From: Candidatus Zixiibacteriota bacterium
GTDB taxonomy: Bacteria; RBG-13-66-14; B26-G2; WVWN01
NCBI GenBank assembly: GCA_030613505.1
Contig: JAUWLW010000006.1
Location: forward strand, 1-64,000
DNA: 64,000 nucleotides
Reading direction: 5' to 3'
The position numbers and the translations under genes are program-made. Below, piece by piece: positions 16,207 through 23,840 of the stretch. The notes beneath the pieces were generated by a model, which saw only the letters and a program-made list of their open reading frames with translations, was not told where the DNA came from and searched no databases. Position 1 is the first letter of the stretch; each line of letters opens with the position of its first letter.

Positions 16207-17286
16207 CTACTCCTCGGCCGCCAAAGCGTTCAGCGCCGCCGCCATTATGTCCGCGATGCGGTTGACGTACCCCGCGTTCTCGGGCGCGAACGAGAAGAAG
16301 GCCAACTTCCCGGCGCCCACCGGCCGCACCATGCCGTAACAGAGGCCGTCGCTCGGGCCCACGAAAAACGACGCCGCGTTCGCCGGAGGCCGGAACCCGT
16401 CGCCCCAGTTGCCGATTATCGTCAGGTCGTTCGACAGGCTGTACTTCTCCTGCGGCAAAGACGCCGCCGGCCCGGCCGCCACCTCGGCCACCTGCGTGTC
16501 GGCCTGGTACGACGTTATCCCCAAGACCTGCCGCGTAAACGGCGTACGGCCCCGCGACGCATCCGACAGGTAGTTTTGCGACACCAGCAACAGCCGGCCG
16601 CCGCCCTCGACGTACGACGCCATCGCGCGCTCGTCCGCCGCCGAGATGACCACCGGCCGCGCGTCCAGGCCGTTGAACCAGACGACGAGCGGATACGGGG
16701 CGAGCTCCGCCGCGGACGGGCCGTCGCGGCCGGCGCGCACGACGTACACGTCAAACGTTACGCCCAGCCGCTGTAGCGCGTCGCGGTACTTGCCGTCGAC
16801 GTCGACGCTGTACTTGTTGCCGTTGCCCGGGCCGTCGTCGTCGTCCACGAGCAACAGCTTGCGGTTCGATAAGAAGCGCTTGAAGAGGGGCTCGGGCCGC
16901 GGCGGCGCAAGTTCGAGGCGCCGGAAGACGTCGACTACTACGACCGCGGCCTCGCGGTGCGAATACGCCCGAAACGTGCCGACGTCGGCCGTAGTGGTTA
17001 TGATAAAGGTGGTCGCGCCCTTCGCCCGGGCAACGCGTATGTTTTGTATGCGACCCGCGGGCGCGGTTAATAACCCCTTCGGCGCGTCGCCGGCCACCGT
17101 GAGGACCAGCGTCCGCGGCTCGCCGCCGGCCTCGCACGTGAACGTCGTCGCCTCGTCCAGGACGACGGTCAGCTCCGTGTAAACTTCGTACGCGTCGACC
17201 GAGATGGAGCGAACCGAAACGGCGCAGGCGGCCGCGGCGACGAGAATCGGCGCAACGAACCAGAGCGGAGCCGCCGTCGTCCTCAC
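16207..17286 (-). CDS. Exported AMIN-domain protein
   Basis: A 359-residue exported protein. After a signal peptide (VRTTAAPLWFVAPILVAAAACA) residues about 30-130 look like an AMIN domain (ELTVVLDEATTFTC through VVVVDVFRRLEL), the beta module that in AmiC and PilQ binds peptidoglycan. From about residue 150 a second domain begins KLLLVDDDDGPGNG and includes YPLVVWFNGLD and GGRLLLVSQNYL, resembling the glutamine-amidotransferase-like domain often attached to secreted metalloproteases and sorted proteins of the FCB group. The GTG start overlaps the upstream stop (GTGA), so it is coupled to the T9SS-sorted protein gene. Ends in TAG. Confidence 0.7.
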   Translation of the reverse strand: MRTTAAPLWFVAPILVAAAACAVSVRSISVDAYEVYTELTVVLDEATTFTCEAGGEPRTLVLTVAGDAPKGLLTAPAGRIQNIRVARAKGATTFIITTTADVGTFRAYSHREAAVVVVDVFRRLELAPPRPEPLFKRFLSNRKLLLVDDDDGPGNGNKYSVDVDGKYRDALQRLGVTFDVYVVRAGRDGPSAAELAPYPLVVWFNGLDARPVVISAADERAMASYVEGGGRLLLVSQNYLSDASRGRTPFTRQVLGITSYQADTQVAEVAAGPAASLPQEKYSLSNDLTIIGNWGDGFRPPANAASFFVGPSDGLCYGMVRPVGAGKLAFFSFAPENAGYVNRIADIMAAALNALAAEE

Positions 17287-17897
17287 TTCACGACCGCTAT
17301 CTTGCCGGTGTGCTTCTCGCCGTTGGGAAGCTCGACGACGAACATGTACGTGCCGGCCGCGACCATGTCGCCCCGTTCGTTGCGTCCGTCCCATTGGAGA
17401 GGGGAGCCCGAGACTTTGACGAGCTCGCGACCCTCCATGTCGTAGATGGCCGCGGTCGAGCCGGAGGGAGCGCCTTCGAACGTCAGCTGACCTATGCCGG
17501 TAGAGAGGTCGAACGGGTTGGGCGTGGCGTATACCTCCGGCAGCACGGGGGCGCCGCCTATGACGGTCACGTTCACCGACGCCTCGGAGCCCAGGCCGCC
17601 CGCCTCCTCGACGACGATGCGGTACGCGGGAAGCGCGTCCGCCGGGACCCGCCACATTATCATGCCGTTGGTTTCGGCGCTATATTCGCCGATCCTATTG
17701 CGGCGGCCGTCCCACTTCAACCATACGTCGACGGCGTTAGTGGTGAAGTTGCGCCACGTGATGCGCACCACCTGGCCCGGCTTGATCTGGGCATCGTCAG
17801 GCGGATTGGTAATGGTGAGCTCGCCGATGGCCCACGCCGCCGCGGCCGCGCCGAGCAACGTGCCTACAACTAAGCCGTATTTCGCGAAGGATTTCAT
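17283..17897 (-). CDS. Secreted protein with Kre9/KNH-like domain and T9SS type A tail
   Basis: A 204-residue secreted protein. Signal peptide MKSFAKYGLVVGTLLGAAAAAWA is followed by a Kre9/KNH-like beta-sandwich (ITNPPDDAQIKPGQVVRITW, MIMWRVPADALPAYRIVV). The C-terminal 85 residues match the FlgD-like/T9SS type A sorting domain: PNPF, AIYDMEGRELVK, QWDGRNERGDMVAAGTY, ending in GEKHTGKIAVVK. Such tails direct export across the outer membrane by the type IX pathway. The neighbouring PorV-like gene supports this. It is the upstream member of a two-gene coupled unit with the AMIN protein. Confidence 0.8.
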   Translation of the reverse strand: MKSFAKYGLVVGTLLGAAAAAWAIGELTITNPPDDAQIKPGQVVRITWRNFTTNAVDVWLKWDGRRNRIGEYSAETNGMIMWRVPADALPAYRIVVEEAGGLGSEASVNVTVIGGAPVLPEVYATPNPFDLSTGIGQLTFEGAPSGSTAAIYDMEGRELVKVSGSPLQWDGRNERGDMVAAGTYMFVVELPNGEKHTGKIAVVK

Positions 17898-18033
17898 ATG
17901 CGTCTATCCCTCCCGGGCGTGTATCGGGAAGCCGGCGGTTTCTATTTCGTCTTCTAAAAATATAACATAGCCCCGGCCTAAGCGGCAAGCAAAAGCCGCC
18001 CGCGCTTTCTTTCAAACTTCAACGACAGAAGGT

Positions 18034-18064
18034 AAAAAAATGGGCCGACGCGTCGGCCGGCCCA
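18034..18064 (-). terminator. Intrinsic terminator after the PorV-like gene
   Basis: On the minus strand TGGGCCG, a loop of about ten bases, CGGCCCA and then seven T residues. Confidence 0.8.
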
Positions 18065-18088
18065 TCCTAAAATTAGCCGCTGCAATCG

Positions 18089-19009
18089 CTAGAACTGCAT
18101 CCCCAGCGATATCCGGTGCGTGGCGCCGAAAAGGCCCATGTCGGCATAGGCGTAATCGGCCAGGAGGCCTAGGTTGGCGGTGGGCGAATATTTGAAGCCC
18201 AGGCCGCCCGTCAGGCCGTCCTCGTCGTAATTCCCCTTATAGCCGGCGCGGGCGGCGATGGTCTTCATAAACCAGTACTCCACGCCGGTGTTGACCATAA
18301 CGTCGTCGCGGTCGTTGAACTTGACGGCGTCCACCGCGACGGTGAGGTCGTTCGATTCGCCGCCGAAGGGCAACAAGTACGCTACGCCGCCCCGCAACGC
18401 CAGCGGCAGCGGGTCGCCCTCGTCGATGAACTTCATCTCGCCGCCGATGTTGGAGGCCGAAACGCCGACCGCGAGCCCGGGCAGCGGCAGCTCCCCCACC
18501 GCGCCCACGGACCCGGCAAACGCGGAGGCGCTCTCGTCCTCGATCTTGGAGGATACGTATTCCGCCGCGGCGCCCACCGCGAGGAAGTTAAACAACCGGC
18601 GCGCGTACCCGAGCGAGAGCACCATGTCGCTGGCGCCGAATTCGCCGGTGTAGTTCCCCAGCTCGTCGCGGCCGGTGAGCTTACCCATGCCCACCCGGCC
18701 CGCCGAGAAGCCAATCGTCCCCAAGTTGAAAAGCGGGTACGAAAGGCCCAGGTACTCGTAGCGGACATCCTCGAGCCATTCGTTGTGGGTAAAGGATACC
18801 GCGCGGCGGCTATTCACCGCGAGGCCCGCCGGGTTCCAATACAGCGCTTCCGGGCCTTCGGCCGCCGCGGCCTGAGCCTCGCCCATGCCGACCGCCCGGG
18901 CGCCGACGCCGAGCTTCAGAAACGCCGCAGCCGACGAGCCCGCGTCCGCGGCGCCGGCCACGCACGCCGTCGCCAAAGCCGCAACTAAATAGGGTATTAA
19001 TCTCTTCAT
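18089..19009 (-). CDS. PorV/UPF0164-family outer-membrane beta-barrel protein
   Basis: A 306-residue outer-membrane protein. After the signal peptide the mature chain opens AAFLKLGVGARAVGMGEAQ and EALYWNPAGLA, which is the hallmark N-terminus of the FadL-like PorV/PorQ/UPF0164 family. Repeated amphipathic strands with glycine-aromatic turns follow, and the chain ends in phenylalanine (ISLGMQF), the usual barrel-assembly signal. In T9SS bacteria PorV is the shuttle that carries substrates to the sortase. Here it sits just upstream of a protein with a T9SS tail, which supports a similar role, but the other T9SS genes are not in the window. Confidence 0.8.
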   Translation of the reverse strand: MKRLIPYLVAALATACVAGAADAGSSAAAFLKLGVGARAVGMGEAQAAAAEGPEALYWNPAGLAVNSRRAVSFTHNEWLEDVRYEYLGLSYPLFNLGTIGFSAGRVGMGKLTGRDELGNYTGEFGASDMVLSLGYARRLFNFLAVGAAAEYVSSKIEDESASAFAGSVGAVGELPLPGLAVGVSASNIGGEMKFIDEGDPLPLALRGGVAYLLPFGGESNDLTVAVDAVKFNDRDDVMVNTGVEYWFMKTIAARAGYKGNYDEDGLTGGLGFKYSPTANLGLLADYAYADMGLFGATHRISLGMQF

Positions 19010-19046
19010 CGTAGTCCTCCACAGAAGCCGAGTGCGTCCCGGCCTG

Positions 19047-19718
19047 CTAACCCAGGCCTCGCCAAACCCGACGCGCTACCAAGCTCACGAGCGATAAAAC
19101 CAGAACCGCGCCTATTCCGTTCTCGACGGCAAGCGCGAGCTGAGCCCAAAAATTGTTCGCCAAAAAAACCGCCGTTCCGGGAAATAACCCCTCGAACCCT
19201 ATTACGAAATAACTCATATAAGATACGACCGCGTACGACGCGAACGCCCGTTGGCCCAGGAACCGCACCGCGAGGACGTCCAGGACGAAGTACAGCACCG
19301 AGAACCAGAACGCGACGTTGAACGTGACCCAGCTCAACCGAAGCGGGCTCGTCCCGTACCGGCTCGAGTAACGCCACAGGCCGAAGGCCCAACTGCGCGC
19401 CAGCGCGCCCACGTCCCGGTAGTCGCGGAACCGGAGGCGGAAGTCGCGACGCGTTAGCTCGAGGCGAGTGCGGTAAAACGCGTCCGCCTCCGCAAACCGT
19501 CCCCCCCGGACCAATAAGTGCTCCAGCCGACCCAAGCCGTAACGCAACGCGTACCGCTCGTCGTCCCCCATTTCTTCGTGGGCCCGCGCCGCGCCGCTTA
19601 AAAACGCCGTCAATACCTCGCGCGCTACGCGCCGTCCCGCGACTAACTCGCCGGCAAGCCTTTCGTACTCGCCGCGCAGTCCGGCCGGATCGGCCTCGCC
19701 TTCATTACGAGAGCACAC
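19047..19718 (-). CDS. Two-TM ion-channel-like membrane protein
   Basis: A 223-residue protein. The N-terminal 100 residues are soluble and helical (LEHLLVRGGRFAEADAFYRTRLEL, a TPR-like unit). They are followed by a membrane helix (WVTFNVAFWFSVLYFVLDVL), a re-entrant-loop-like segment (SYMSYFVIGFEGLFPGT) and a second helix (GIGAVLVLSLVSLVARR). This order, helix-loop-helix with a conserved Gly in helix two, is that of the Ion_trans_2 potassium-channel fold, but the usual T-x-G-[YF]-G-D filter is replaced by VIGFEG. The same domain order occurs at the C-terminus of the pentapeptide protein at 54151. GTG start without a clear ribosome binding site, so the N-terminus is uncertain. Confidence 0.55.
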   Translation of the reverse strand: MCSRNEGEADPAGLRGEYERLAGELVAGRRVAREVLTAFLSGAARAHEEMGDDERYALRYGLGRLEHLLVRGGRFAEADAFYRTRLELTRRDFRLRFRDYRDVGALARSWAFGLWRYSSRYGTSPLRLSWVTFNVAFWFSVLYFVLDVLAVRFLGQRAFASYAVVSYMSYFVIGFEGLFPGTAVFLANNFWAQLALAVENGIGAVLVLSLVSLVARRVWRGLG

Positions 19719-19784
19719 TTGTATACGCGTTAGATATTAGCACTGCGCCGGCGGCCTGTCAAGCCGGCCGGCCCGAAAAAGCCC

Positions 19785-19823
19785 TTGACATCGTGTTAGC
19801 AATATGCTATATATTATATAGCA
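19785..19823 (+). promoter_or_regulatory. Strong promoter overlapped by a palindromic operator
   Basis: TTGACA and TATATA are separated by 17 bases. A perfect 19-base palindrome, TGCTATATA-T-TATATAGCA (19805-19823), covers the -10 element. An additional TAGCA half-site at 19797-19801 pairs with the first TGCTA, so three alternating half-sites span the promoter. Repressor unknown. Confidence 0.75.
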
Positions 19824-19850
19824 CAACGAAAGGGGGTGCGGCATCTTCAC

Positions 19851-20003
19851 ATGCTTAAGGAATTAGTGCTTTACCTCGGCCGGCTGGCGCGCGAACGTTT
19901 CTACGGCTCGGTGGAGCTCAAGTTCGAGGCGGGTCGCGTCATCTTCGTACGCGTCAACCGGACGCTGAAACTCGAGGACCTCGCCGCCGGCGACAAAACG
20001 TAA
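19851..20003 (+). CDS. YezD-like (DUF2292) small protein
   Basis: A 50-residue protein absent from the ORF track because of its length. The translation begins MLKELVLYLGRLARERFYGS and continues VELKFEAGRVIFVRVNRTLKL; the phrase YGSVEL..F..GRV is the core of the DUF2292/YezD family, small proteins often found with sulfur-assimilation genes and under CymR- or Rrf2-type control in other bacteria. The upstream spacing contains AGGGGGTG about 14 bases before the ATG, a slightly distant ribosome binding site. It is controlled by the palindromic promoter just upstream. No sulfur gene is adjacent here. Molecular function unknown. Confidence 0.75.
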   Translation: MLKELVLYLGRLARERFYGSVELKFEAGRVIFVRVNRTLKLEDLAAGDKT

Positions 20004-20047
20004 AAAGCGCGCCGGCCTGCTCGGCCCTTTCCTCCCCCCTCGTCAGT

Positions 20048-20629
20048 CTATTGCGCGAGCTCCAAGCTGGTCCAATCGACCCAGAGGTCCGCGTTCTGTA
20101 AGTACTGCGTCCGGAGCTCGAATATGAAGGGCTCGGCGACGTCGAAGGTGATTCTGAACGTCTCGTACTTCTCCGGGTCCGGGAAATCTTTGGCGTACAA
20201 ACCCTTCGACATAATCATCTTAAAGTTTTCGCGGTCGGCTTTGGGGTAACCGGCGATGTCGATCCAGAAAACGGGCTCGTCGTTTTCGGGCAGTTTCGCC
20301 GCCTTCAGGCGCCAACGCGCAATGTAGGAGCCCGGCGCAATTTCCTCGTACGGCCCCCATGCGGCGTACTCGCCCAACTTGGCGCCCCCCCGCTTCACGA
20401 AGAGGGACATCTGGTTCGAGGCGGCCGGGTCCGACGTCACCTCGCCGCGCGATACCTCCGGGCCGAGTTCCTCCGCTTCGTACGTCTTGCGCAGCGGGTT
20501 GGCATCCGCCGGGATGGTCTTTACGATTTTGGGGGGCGGGAGTATTTCCTCCTCCTTGGGCCCCTTTTGGCAAGCCGCCATCAGCGACGATACCACGAGC
20601 AAGGCCACAACCGCCGTCACGTACCTCAT
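20048..20629 (-). CDS. Lipoprotein with a carbohydrate-binding-like beta fold
   Basis: A 193-residue lipoprotein; signal peptide MRYVTAVVALLVVSSLMAAC with lipobox LMAAC. The mature chain has alternating strands with phrases such as GSYIARWRLKAAKLPENDEPVFWIDIAG and ELRTQYLQNADLWVDWTSLEL, the pattern of jelly-roll carbohydrate-binding modules, which end in a strand with an Asp-Trp. No catalytic signature. GGAGG precedes the ATG at 20629 at normal spacing; the longer ORF-track start is rejected. It lies 39 bases downstream of selD on the same strand and may be co-transcribed with it. Confidence 0.7.
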   Translation of the reverse strand: MRYVTAVVALLVVSSLMAACQKGPKEEEILPPPKIVKTIPADANPLRKTYEAEELGPEVSRGEVTSDPAASNQMSLFVKRGGAKLGEYAAWGPYEEIAPGSYIARWRLKAAKLPENDEPVFWIDIAGYPKADRENFKMIMSKGLYAKDFPDPEKYETFRITFDVAEPFIFELRTQYLQNADLWVDWTSLELAQ

Positions 20630-20668
20630 TTTATACCTCCAGGTGAGACCTTCCACTCCTAAGTTAAT

Positions 20669-21712
20669 TTAGCTTGCAATCTCCAGCGTCGGCGACGACG
20701 AAGCGAACACTTCGCCCACAACCGCGGCCGCGCCGCCTACCTCGGCCGCGTACGCCGCGGCTCGCTCCGGAGGCAGCGCCACGAGCAAACCGCCCGAGGT
20801 TTGAGGGTCGGCGAGCAGGTTCACCGTCGCCTCGTCGACGTCTTCCGCCACGTTGAGTTTCGGTTCGACGAACTTGCGATTGGTCTTAAGGCCGCCGGGC
20901 ACGTGGGTCGCGGCGAACTCGTGCGCCTGCGGCAACCGCGGTACGCGGGAGGCGAAGACCCTTATGCCCGCCGCCGAAGCGGTGGCCACCTCGAGCGCGT
21001 GCCCCAGAAGGCCGAACCCGGTAATGTCGGTGGCGCAGACCGCGCCCGCGGCCACCATCGCCGCGGCCGCGGCCTTGTTGCTTTGCAACATACTCTCCAA
21101 CGCCGCCTTCTCCGTTTGGGGCGGGCACTCGCCGCGCTTCACCGCGGTCTGAATCACGCCCGTCCCCAGCGCTTTAGTCAGCACCAGCGCGTCGCCCGGC
21201 TTCGCGCCGGCGTTGGTTACGACGCGGTCGGGCCGCACGAATCCCAACGCCGCCAGGCCGTAGAGGATGTCGGGCGACGTGACGGTGTGGCCGCCGGCCA
21301 ACAGGACGCCCTCCGCGGCGCACGTCGCGGCGCCCCCTTTAAGGGTGGTAATCAAAACGTCGTCCGGAAGCTTGCCGTAAGGGAACGCTACGACGTTCAA
21401 CGCCAGGAACGGCACACCGCCCATGGCGTAGATGTCGGAGAGGGCGTTCGTCGCGCCTATCCGGCCGTAGTCGTACGGGTCGTCGACGATGGGCGTAAAG
21501 AAATCCACCGTGGCGACCAACGCCTGGTCGTCGTTAATTTTGTACACCGCCGCGTCTTCGCCGTCCCGCGTCGCCGCCAAAAGCAGCGGGTGGTCCGGGA
21601 CCGGTAATTGCGCCAATATCTCGGCCAGCGCCTTGGCCGGAACCTTGGCCGCTCAACCGGCGGCGGTCGTACACTGCGTCAACCGGACGTATTTTCCTGA
21701 TTCGGCAGACAT
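20669..21712 (-). CDS. selD: Selenide, water dikinase with selenocysteine (UGA read as Sec)
   Basis: A 347-residue enzyme that makes selenophosphate from selenide and ATP. The ORF track shows only the part after an in-frame TGA, from an internal TTG. Reading back through that TGA gives MSAESGKYVRLTQCTTAAGU then AAKVPAKALAEIL, the exact N-terminal pattern of SelD proteins whose catalytic residue is Sec and which continue with an invariant Lys (here AAGUAAK). Downstream motifs are intact: ATVDFFTPIVDDPYDYGRI, GGHTV, DITGFGLLGHALE and ADPQTSGGLL. So TGA at 21653-21655 encodes Sec at residue 20. Another in-frame ATG three codons upstream (21721) is an alternative start; neither has a strong ribosome binding site. 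Confidence 0.92.
21653..21655 (-). other. Selenocysteine-encoding TGA codon
   Basis: In-frame TGA at the catalytic position of SelD. A short hairpin (CGGCC, eight-base loop, GGCCG; 21622-21639) begins 13 bases downstream and is a candidate for part of a bacterial SECIS element. Confidence 0.85.
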
Positions 21713-21783
21713 ATTTCGCATATTTTATCACAAACCACGTTCTAAATCAAATACTCCCGTATGTGTCCCGCGGTCCCGTCGCC

Positions 21784-21813
21784 TTGACTGGGTACATCGT
21801 AATAAGGTATATT
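21784..21813 (+). promoter_or_regulatory. Promoter of the kinase/glycosyltransferase operon
   Basis: TTGACT, an 18-base spacer and TATATT, about 105 bases before the first start codon. Confidence 0.5.
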
Positions 21814-21819
21814 AACCAC

Positions 21820-21919
21820 ATGCGTTGCGCCGTGCCCTCGCCATAATGGGACCCTCCTCCGCGCCGAAAGGTTTCCGGCCCTTTTCGTCGCCGGCGTTAG
21901 CGCAACCGTACGCCCGTTC
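21820..21919 (+). promoter_or_regulatory. Structured-looking 5' leader
   Basis: The region between promoter and ATG contains GTTGCGC (21824-21830) and its complement GCGCAAC (21900-21906), which could close a large stem, and inner complementary GC words. It also holds an 8-codon mini-frame (ATG CGT TGC ... TAA). No known riboswitch class was recognised and no Shine-Dalgarno precedes the gene. Confidence 0.35.
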
Positions 21920-22570
21920 ATGAAAGGCGACATCCTAAAAATCAAACCGCACCATACCGCCGCGGCCCGAGCCGTCTACGACCTACTCGCCGACGAGATC
22001 AAAAACGCCCGCGGCCGGTTCGTCGTCGCCGTCGGCGGCGAGTCGGGCTCGGGTAAATCCGAAACCGCCGCGGAACTCGGCCGCCTGGCCGGCGAAGACG
22101 GCGTCAAGGCGCTCGTCATCCAGCAAGACGACTACTTCGTACTGCCCCCCAAGGCCAACCACCGTAAAAGGCTCGAGGATTTCGCGTGGGTGGGCCCGGG
22201 CGAGGTCCGGCTCGAGCTGCTGGACGAACATCTGGCCCGCGCCCGCGACGCGAACGTTAACGAGCTCGAGAAGCCGCTATCCCTATTTGAAGAAGACGAG
22301 CTCGTCACCGAAAAGGTCTCGCTCGCCGGCGTCAAGTTCGTAATCGTGGAAGGGGCTTACGCTACGTCGCTTCATAACGTCGACCGGCGCGTCTTCATCG
22401 ACCGCGACTTCCGCGCCACGCGGGAGGCGCGCGCCGAGCGGGGCCGCGAAGGCCAGGACGACTTTCTGGAACGCGTCCTGGAGCGCGAGCACGGGTTCAT
22501 ATCCAAATTGAAGGACGGCGCCGACATCATAATAGGTAAGGACTACGCCGTGACGGCGGCGCGAAGATGA
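21920..22570 (+). CDS. Uridine-kinase-like P-loop kinase
   Basis: A 216-residue P-loop protein. Walker A is GGESGSGKSE near residue 42, followed by a phosphoacceptor-binding segment QQDDYFVLPPKANH and a Walker-B-like VKFVIVEGAYA near residue 143, as in the uridine kinase/phosphoribulokinase family. The Asp-Asp-Tyr-Phe motif is the usual substrate-side signature of the family. The stop overlaps the start of the glycosyltransferase gene by four bases, so the two products are made together. The natural substrate may be a sugar, glycerate or nucleoside rather than uridine; the coupling to a sucrose-phosphate-synthase-like enzyme favours a sugar. Confidence 0.8.
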   Translation: MKGDILKIKPHHTAAARAVYDLLADEIKNARGRFVVAVGGESGSGKSETAAELGRLAGEDGVKALVIQQDDYFVLPPKANHRKRLEDFAWVGPGEVRLELLDEHLARARDANVNELEKPLSLFEEDELVTEKVSLAGVKFVIVEGAYATSLHNVDRRVFIDRDFRATREARAERGREGQDDFLERVLEREHGFISKLKDGADIIIGKDYAVTAARR

Positions 22571-23799
22571 AGCTCGATCACCTCGGCATGTTCTCGGTCC
22601 ACGGCTACGTCGACGCGGAGCCCCGGCTGGGCGCCACCGACACCGGCGGCCAGGTGACGTACGTTCTGGAGCTCTCCCGGGCGCTGGCCGCGCTCGGCGT
22701 AGCGGTGGACCTCTACACGCGAGGGTTCGAGGGGCGGGCGGCCCTCGAGGCGGTGAGCGAGGGCGTCCGCATAATCCGCGTACCGTGCGGCCCGGACAAA
22801 TTCATCATCAAGGAGGAAATGCTCCCCTATTGGCCCGAGTTCGCGGACAACTGCGAGCGGCATATAAGGGAAGAGGGGCTGGCGTACCAGCTGTTCCACT
22901 CGCATTATTGGGACGCCGGGTACGTATGCCGGCTGCTCGCGCCGCGGCTGGGTATAAACTTCGTCCACACGTCGCACTCGCTGGGCGCCTGGAAGCGCGA
23001 GCGCATGGGCGGCGACCCCGCCGAGATGGAGAAGCTGTACCGCTTCGACGAGCGCATAGCCGAGGAGAAACGCGTATTCGCGGCCGCCGCCGGCATCACC
23101 GTCACCAACGCCGCCAGCGTCGAGAAATACAAGGAGTACTACGCCTTCGAGAGCGAGAACATGGTCGTCATCCCCCCCGGCGTGAACACGGCGCGGTTCA
23201 ATCCGGACGACGACGGCCGCGCCGTCGCCGGCACCGAGCGGCCATACTTCTTCTCGCTCAGCCGCATCGACACCAACAAGGGCCTCGACTCCCTGATAAA
23301 CGCGTTCGCGCGCGTCGCCCGCGAGGCCGACCTCGCCCTCGTCATCGGCGGCGGCTCCGTAGCGCCCGAGGAGCGCGAACGCCTGGTCCTGGAGGAGCTC
23401 CGCGACCTGGCCGCGACCCACGGCGTCGACGAGCGCGTCACGTTCGCCGGCTACGTTACGGACGAGGACCTACCCTATTTCTACCGGCGGGCGCGGGCGT
23501 TCGTGCTGCCGTCGAAGTTCGAGCCTTTCGGCATGACGGCGCTGGAGGCCATGGCGTGCGGGACCCCCGTCGTCGCGACTAATCTCGGCGGCCTGGCTCG
23601 CTACCTGCGGGACGGGTACGACGCGTTGCTGGTAGACCCTTCCGATAGGGAGGAGCTGACGGCGGCGATGCTGCGCGCGGCGGCGGATGAGGACCTCGCG
23701 GGCCGGCTCGTCGCGCAGGGCCACGAGACCATCGCCCGCGAGTTCACCTGGGAGGCTATCGCCGAAAAGCACGTCGCGTTTTACGAGAGGTTTTTCTAA
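22567..23799 (+). CDS. GT4 glycosyltransferase of the sucrose/mannosylfructose-phosphate synthase type
   Basis: A 410-residue GT-B retaining glycosyltransferase. The N-terminus has HGYVDAEPRLGATDTGGQVT, the signature shared by sucrose synthase, sucrose-phosphate synthase and mannosylfructose-phosphate synthase, where it binds the acceptor sugar. SHYWDAGYV and the E-x7-E donor motif (KFEPFGMTALEAMACGTPVV near residue 318) are intact. It probably makes a compatible-solute disaccharide or a glycosyl-glycerate from a nucleotide sugar. The coupled kinase just upstream may supply or recycle its phosphorylated acceptor. The exact product cannot be told from sequence. Confidence 0.85.
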   Translation: MKLDHLGMFSVHGYVDAEPRLGATDTGGQVTYVLELSRALAALGVAVDLYTRGFEGRAALEAVSEGVRIIRVPCGPDKFIIKEEMLPYWPEFADNCERHIREEGLAYQLFHSHYWDAGYVCRLLAPRLGINFVHTSHSLGAWKRERMGGDPAEMEKLYRFDERIAEEKRVFAAAAGITVTNAASVEKYKEYYAFESENMVVIPPGVNTARFNPDDDGRAVAGTERPYFFSLSRIDTNKGLDSLINAFARVAREADLALVIGGGSVAPEERERLVLEELRDLAATHGVDERVTFAGYVTDEDLPYFYRRARAFVLPSKFEPFGMTALEAMACGTPVVATNLGGLARYLRDGYDALLVDPSDREELTAAMLRAAADEDLAGRLVAQGHETIAREFTWEAIAEKHVAFYERFF

Positions 23800-23840
23800 A
23801 CCGGTTTATATCCCCCACGGCCCGAGGCAAAGGAGGACGT

